From JAKVBK01 sp022447275 (GTDB taxonomy: Bacteria; Pseudomonadota; Alphaproteobacteria; Rhodobacterales; Rhodobacteraceae): a stretch of DNA of 64,000 nt. The position numbers were made by a program, and so were the translations under genes. How positions within the stretch are numbered: the stretch's first letter is position 1; each line of letters begins with the position of its first letter. The notes beneath the pieces were generated by a model, which did not search any database, was not told the origin of the DNA, and saw only the letters and a list, made by a program, of their open reading frames with translations. Below are positions 59,857 through 64,000 of the stretch, piece after piece. The stretch covers positions 2,914,001-2,978,000 of the forward strand of contig CP138932.1 in the NCBI GenBank assembly GCA_047125605.1, in the 5' to 3' direction.

Positions 59857-62403
59857 ATGTCCCGACTGACCCCGTCCGAGATCGAACCCAAGTGGCAAGC
59901 TGCGTGGGACGCAGCCGGTGTCTTTACCGCCACGCCTGATCCCGCCAAGCAGAAATACTACGTGTTGGAGATGTTCCCCTATCCGTCGGGGCGCATCCAT
60001 ATGGGACATGTGCGCAACTACACCATGGGGGATGTGATCGCGCGCTATAAGTCGTCCTGTGGTTTCAGCGTCTTGCACCCGATGGGCTGGGATGCGTTCG
60101 GAATGCCCGCAGAGAATGCCGCAATGGCCACCGGCGGCCATCCCAAGACTTGGACCTACAACAACATTGCCGAGATGCGCGCGCAGATGAAGCCGCTGGG
60201 CCTGTCGATTGACTGGTCGCGCGAATTTGCCACCTGCGATCCGGAATACTACGGCCAGCAGCAGGCGATGTTCATCGACTTTCTCGAAAAGGGCCTCGTG
60301 TATCGCAAGAACGCCATCGTCAACTGGGACCCGGTGGATATGACCGTGCTTGCCAATGAGCAAGTTGAGGCAGGGCGCGGGTGGCGCTCGGGCGCGCTGG
60401 TTGAGCGCAAAGAACTGACCCAGTGGTTTTTCAAGATCACCGATCACGCGGATGAGTTGCTCTCGGCAATCGATGATCTTGAAGACTGGCCCGAAAAGGT
60501 GCGCCTGATGCAGGCCAACTGGATCGGCAAGAGCCGCGGCCTCCAATTTGCCTTTGAGCGCACGGATGGGGGCACCCCGATCGAGGTGTACACCACCCGG
60601 CCCGACACCCTGCTGGGGGCCAGCTTCGTGGGCATTTCGCCCGGCCATCCAATCGCCAAAGCCATGGCAGAGGACAACCCGGAGGTGGCCGCATTCATCG
60701 CCGAGGCCACCAAGGGCGGCACCACCGAAGAAGCGCTGGAAACGGCCCCCAAACTTGGCTTTGACACGGGCCTGAAGGTGAAGCACCCGCTTGACCCGAA
60801 CTGGGAATTGCCCGTCTGGATCGCGAATTTCATCCTGATGGACTACGGCACCGGCGCGATCTTTGCCTGCCCGGCCCATGACCAGCGCGATCTCGATTTC
60901 TGTCGCAAGTACGATCTGCCAGTCGTTGATACGTTCTTCGCGCTGGATGATGACACCCCCGTCGCCAATGAAGCTTTCGTGCCGCCCAAGACAGAGAAAG
61001 TGAAGTGGGTGAACCATTTTGCCGGGCTGGATGTGGCGACTGGCCAGGAAGCCATCGATGCCACCGTCGATTTCGCGGAAGCTGCGGGTTGGGGGCAGGG
61101 CAAGACACAGTTCCGCTTGCGGGATTGGGGCCTGAGCCGCCAGCGCTACTGGGGATGTCCGATCCCCGTGGTGCATTGCGAAACCTGCGGCGTGGTGCCC
61201 GAGAAGAAGGAAAACCTGCCGATCGCGCTGCCCGACGATGTGTCGTTCGACGTGCCCGGCAATCCGCTGGATCGCCACCCCACCTGGCGCGATTGCGCCT
61301 GCCCGGCCTGCGGTGCGCCAGCGAAACGTGAGACCGACACGATGGATACGTTCGTCGATTCGTCGTGGTATTTTGCACGCTTCACCGCGCCGCGGGCGGA
61401 AACGCCCACCGATGCGGATGAGGTTGGCTACTGGATGAATGTCGATCAGTATATCGGCGGGATCGAGCACGCGATCCTGCACCTGCTCTACTCGCGCTTC
61501 TTTGCCCGCGCGATGCATATCTGCGGCCACCTGCCAGACACCGCAAAAGAGCCGTTTGATGCCCTGTTCACGCAAGGCATGGTCACCCATGAGATTTACC
61601 AGACGCGCGATGGCAATGGCCGTCCGATCTATCACCTGCCCGAAGATGTCGATCTGGACAGCGCCACGGTGAAGGCGACGGGCGAAGCGGTGGAGATTAT
61701 CCCCTCTGCCAAGATGTCGAAATCCAAGAAGAATGTGGTTGATCCTCTGGCGATCATTGACGCCTTCGGGGCCGACACCGCCCGCTGGTTCGTCATGTCT
61801 GACAGCCCGCCCGAGCGTGACGTTGAGTGGACCGCTGCCGGTGCCGAGGCCGCGTTCAAGCATCTTAGCCGCGTGTATCGACTGGCTGCAGAAGCCGCCG
61901 AAAGCAACGCCCCCGCACACCCGGATGAAGATGTGGCCCTGGCCCGGGCGGCGGCCCGCGCCATCGTTGATGTCACCGCCGGCATTGAGGGCTTTGCGTT
62001 CAACACGTCGGTTGCAAAGCTCTATGCATTCACCAGCGCTGTGCAGAAAAGCAAGGCGGGCGCAGCCGCCAAGCAGGAGGCCATGCGCACGATGGCCAAG
62101 CTGATGCAGCCGATGACGCCACACCTGGCCGAAGAGATGTGGCATCTGCTGAGCGGTGAGGGCCTTGTGGCTCAGGCGGTTTGGCCAACGGCTGATCCTG
62201 CCCTTTTGGTCGAAGACACGGTGACCCTGCCGATCCAGATCAACGGCAAGCGCAGGGGCGAACTGTCCGTTGCCAAAGATGCGGACAAGGCCAGCATCGA
62301 GGCCGCAGTCCTTGCCACCGAAGTGGTCCAGAAAGCCCTCGATGGCGGCCAGCCCCGAAAGCTGATCGTTGTGCCGGGGCGGATCGTGAACGTTGTCGTG
62401 TGA
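59857..62403 (+). CDS. leuS: Leucyl-tRNA synthetase
   Basis: The 848-residue class Ia enzyme has HMGH at 48-51 in [16 protein letters not shown] and KMSKS at 619-623, with an editing domain (about 225-415, [15 protein letters not shown]) and zinc-type cysteines (CPACGAP). It charges tRNA-Leu. Its last codons overlap the lptE start. Confidence 0.97.
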   Translation: MSRLTPSEIEPKWQAAWDAAGVFTATPDPAKQKYYVLEMFPYPSGRIHMGHVRNYTMGDVIARYKSSCGFSVLHPMGWDAFGMPAENAAMATGGHPKTWTYNNIAEMRAQMKPLGLSIDWSREFATCDPEYYGQQQAMFIDFLEKGLVYRKNAIVNWDPVDMTVLANEQVEAGRGWRSGALVERKELTQWFFKITDHADELLSAIDDLEDWPEKVRLMQANWIGKSRGLQFAFERTDGGTPIEVYTTRPDTLLGASFVGISPGHPIAKAMAEDNPEVAAFIAEATKGGTTEEALETAPKLGFDTGLKVKHPLDPNWELPVWIANFILMDYGTGAIFACPAHDQRDLDFCRKYDLPVVDTFFALDDDTPVANEAFVPPKTEKVKWVNHFAGLDVATGQEAIDATVDFAEAAGWGQGKTQFRLRDWGLSRQRYWGCPIPVVHCETCGVVPEKKENLPIALPDDVSFDVPGNPLDRHPTWRDCACPACGAPAKRETDTMDTFVDSSWYFARFTAPRAETPTDADEVGYWMNVDQYIGGIEHAILHLLYSRFFARAMHICGHLPDTAKEPFDALFTQGMVTHEIYQTRDGNGRPIYHLPEDVDLDSATVKATGEAVEIIPSAKMSKSKKNVVDPLAIIDAFGADTARWFVMSDSPPERDVEWTAAGAEAAFKHLSRVYRLAAEAAESNAPAHPDEDVALARAAARAIVDVTAGIEGFAFNTSVAKLYAFTSAVQKSKAGAAAKQEAMRTMAKLMQPMTPHLAEEMWHLLSGEGLVAQAVWPTADPALLVEDTVTLPIQINGKRRGELSVAKDADKASIEAAVLATEVVQKALDGGQPRKLIVVPGRIVNVVV

Positions 62404-62905
62404 CGGCACCACATATGGGCGCCGCGCGGCGCTGGGGCTTGGGCTGGCTGCTCTTGTGACAGGGGCTGGCTGTGGCTTTACCCCCCTATATGCTCCCGGC
62501 GCGCCGGGTGACCGGCTGCGCGGCCTGCTGGTTGTTACCCCACCCGATGACCGTGCGAGCTTTGCCTTCGTAGCCCAGGTTGAGCAGCTTCTGGGCCGCG
62601 TTGACTCTGGCCCCTACCGGCTGACCTATGCGATCAGCACCACAACGGAAGATCAGGCCATCACGCCGGATCAGGCCATCCAGCGGATCGCGCTGCTGGG
62701 CGCTGTCGAGTATTCGGTGATCGAGAACGCGACGGGTCGCACGCTGGCCTCTGGCCGGCAAACCGCGTTTACGGGCTTCAACACCACCTCCACCATCGTC
62801 GCAACGCGCACCAGCGCGCGCGATGCGCAAGCCCGACTGATGGTCTTGCTGGCCAATGCCGTGGTGAGCGAAATTGTTGCCTCGGGCGCGGGCTGGTTGC
62901 CGTGA
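62393..62905 (+). CDS. lptE: LPS-assembly lipoprotein LptE
   Basis: The 170-residue protein has a lipobox with C27 ([16 protein letters not shown]) and ends in the LptE body ([16 protein letters not shown]). It plugs LptD in the outer membrane and completes LPS export, started by the lptCAB genes at 13-15 kb. The start is a TTG at 62393 that overlaps leuS by 11 bases. The order leuS-lptE-holA is conserved. Confidence 0.88.
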   Translation: MSCDGTTYGRRAALGLGLAALVTGAGCGFTPLYAPGAPGDRLRGLLVVTPPDDRASFAFVAQVEQLLGRVDSGPYRLTYAISTTTEDQAITPDQAIQRIALLGAVEYSVIENATGRTLASGRQTAFTGFNTTSTIVATRTSARDAQARLMVLLANAVVSEIVASGAGWLP

Positions 62906-63927
62906 AGCTGCAACCGCGGGACGCCCTTGGGGTGCTGCGCAAGCCAGACCCCGCCCGTGCTGGCATCCTGATCTACGGCGTGGACGCCGAGCGGGTGGCC
63001 ATACGGCGCCGCACGTTTTTGGAAAACCTGCTTGGCCCCAATGCAGAAGAAGAAATGCGCCTTACCCGTCTGACCGGCGCAGAATTGCGCCGCGATCCTG
63101 CCGCCTTGCAAGACGGGATGCGGGCGGCCGGCTTTTTCCCCGGCCCCCGGGCGGTCTGGGTTGAGGAGGCCACAGACGGGCTGGCGGCGACCTTCGCTGA
63201 AGCGCTGGACGCGTTCCAGCCGGGCGATGGCGCGATCATTGCCACGGCCGCTTCGCTGAAAGCCTCCTCCAAGCTGCGCAAAGCCTTTGAAGCGGATAAA
63301 AGCGCCTACGCCCTTGGGGTTTACGATGATCCACCCTCGCGGGCTGAGGTGTCTGCCGAGTTAGAGCGCGCCGGCATTCCCCAACCGCAACCCGATGCGC
63401 AGGACGCGCTCATGGCTTTGGCTGCCAGCGTCCCTCCGGGGGATTTCCGCCAGACGCTCGACAAGATCGCGCTCTACAAGCTCGATGACCCGGCCCCCCT
63501 GACGGCGGAAGAGATCCAGAAGATGGCCCCGGCCACGGTGGATGCAGATGTGGATGCGCTTCTTCATGCGGTGGCGGAAGGGCAGGTGCGGGATGTTGGT
63601 CCGCTGATGCGCCGCCTTGAAGGGCAGGGTGTTGCCGCGGTCACCATGTGTATCATGGGGCTGCGTCACTTCCGGATATTGCATGCCGCGGCCTCTGATC
63701 CCGGCGGTGCCGAGGCGGGCATGGGCAAACTGCGGCCACCCGTTTTCGGCCCGCGCCGCTCAAGAATGGCGCGTCAGGCAAGTGATTGGGGGCGGGTTCG
63801 GCTGGAACAGGCCCTGCAATCTTTGATCGAAGTCGACATGGTTTTGCGCTCGGCGGGGCGCGTGGCACCAGAGGCCGCATCCGTCGAGCGGCTGTTCATT
63901 CGGCTTGCTATGCTGCGCGGCCGCTGA
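62902..63927 (+). CDS. holA: DNA polymerase III delta subunit
   Basis: The 341-residue protein matches HolA: DPARAGILIYGVDAERVAIRR, a Walker-like region (ATAASLKASSKLRKAF), and the C-terminal helical collar (RHFRILHAAASDPGG). It loads the sliding clamp. The GTG start overlaps the lptE stop (GTGA). Confidence 0.9.
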   Translation: MKLQPRDALGVLRKPDPARAGILIYGVDAERVAIRRRTFLENLLGPNAEEEMRLTRLTGAELRRDPAALQDGMRAAGFFPGPRAVWVEEATDGLAATFAEALDAFQPGDGAIIATAASLKASSKLRKAFEADKSAYALGVYDDPPSRAEVSAELERAGIPQPQPDAQDALMALAASVPPGDFRQTLDKIALYKLDDPAPLTAEEIQKMAPATVDADVDALLHAVAEGQVRDVGPLMRRLEGQGVAAVTMCIMGLRHFRILHAAASDPGGAEAGMGKLRPPVFGPRRSRMARQASDWGRVRLEQALQSLIEVDMVLRSAGRVAPEAASVERLFIRLAMLRGR

Positions 63928-63974
63928 CAGCGATTGCCGGGCCGCAACCGGGCCAAGAGTGGGGGAGGTTCATC

Positions 63975-64000
63975 ATGGAACTGAAAGTATTTGGCAGCGT
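63975..64000 (+). CDS. Start of an unidentified gene
   Basis: An ATG at 63975 after GGGGAGGTTC, a strong ribosome site, opens a frame reading MELKVFGS before the window ends. The product cannot be named from eight residues. It follows holA by 47 bp. Confidence 0.6.

Noticed and set aside
59503..62412. A 969-residue open frame on the minus strand opposite leuS
   Set aside because: It mirrors the codon pattern of leuS in GC-rich DNA, contains no recognisable domain, and leuS has complete synthetase motifs.
1..64000. CRISPR arrays, insertion sequences, attachment sites, rRNA and tRNA genes
   Set aside because: Scanned by eye for regular repeats, transposase motifs, terminal repeats and tRNA T-loops; none was convincing.

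Overview
The window reads as chromosomal DNA of a GC-rich alphaproteobacterium of the order Rhodobacterales (Roseobacter/Paracoccaceae type). The markers are a CenR-type response regulator with no adjacent kinase, a VPLPA-CTERM tail, a CoxC-type MHYT-LytTR regulator beside coxM, long-form HPF, a NadM-Nudix fusion, DUF2794 and DUF3576 proteins, a gmaS-mgsABC cluster and an Irr/ICE-type box. I found no tRNA or rRNA gene, insertion sequence, prophage or CRISPR array. Coding is dense and genes often overlap by a few bases.

Layout. 1-1.8 kb: the start of a carbon monoxide dehydrogenase FAD subunit gene and a CoxC-like regulator, with tandem LytTR-like sites between them. 1.9-5.6 kb: a sugar-acid operon (IlvD/Edd dehydratase, fumarylacetoacetate-type hydrolase, D-2-hydroxyacid dehydrogenase). 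5.8-10.5 kb: 4-hydroxybenzoate/protocatechuate operon marR-pobA-pcaC-pcaH-pcaG, with a THUMP RNA methyltransferase after it and a divergent LysR gene. 11.7-16.6 kb: RNase D-like gene, kdsD, lptC-lptA-lptB, hpf, ptsN. 16.6-20.5 kb: three cell-surface glycosyltransferases on the minus strand.

20.5-29.4 kb is an iron and heme region: an uncharacterised three-gene operon, a small coupled ORF with hemP, a DUF1289 protein, dps with a perfect ICE-type palindrome, another uncharacterised gene, and the operon hmuT-hmuU-hmuV-(ABM monooxygenase)-hmuS-(secreted 4-Cys protein). Three of the uncharacterised proteins here (genes at 21097, 21842 and 24193) look like one diverged family. I regard this as the best lead for something new.

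29.9-35.1 kb: methylamine-type nitrogen assimilation (gmaS, mgsABC and an XRE-cupin regulator). 35.3-40.0 kb: surface-sugar supply and export (galE, galU, kdsB-like, cysQ, ABC-2 permease). 40-47.4 kb: papain-like protease, NadM-Nudix, asd, a VPLPA-CTERM gene broken by two amber codons, a degenerate HPt-like protein, M17 aminopeptidase with NlpC/P60 hydrolase, lolA. 47.6-52.3 kb: ftsK, aminotransferase, DUF2794. A structured, terminator-ended stretch without a gene (52435-52581) precedes paaI-paaK. The end holds cenR, ribA with an L,D-transpeptidase, yggS, a porin, and DUF3576-leuS-lptE-holA.

Taken together the region combines envelope building (KDO, Lpt transport, LolA, peptidoglycan hydrolases), use of plant or algal carbon (aromatics, sugar acids, phenylacetate), CO oxidation, methylamine nitrogen use and heme-iron acquisition, which suits a marine or plant-surface generalist.
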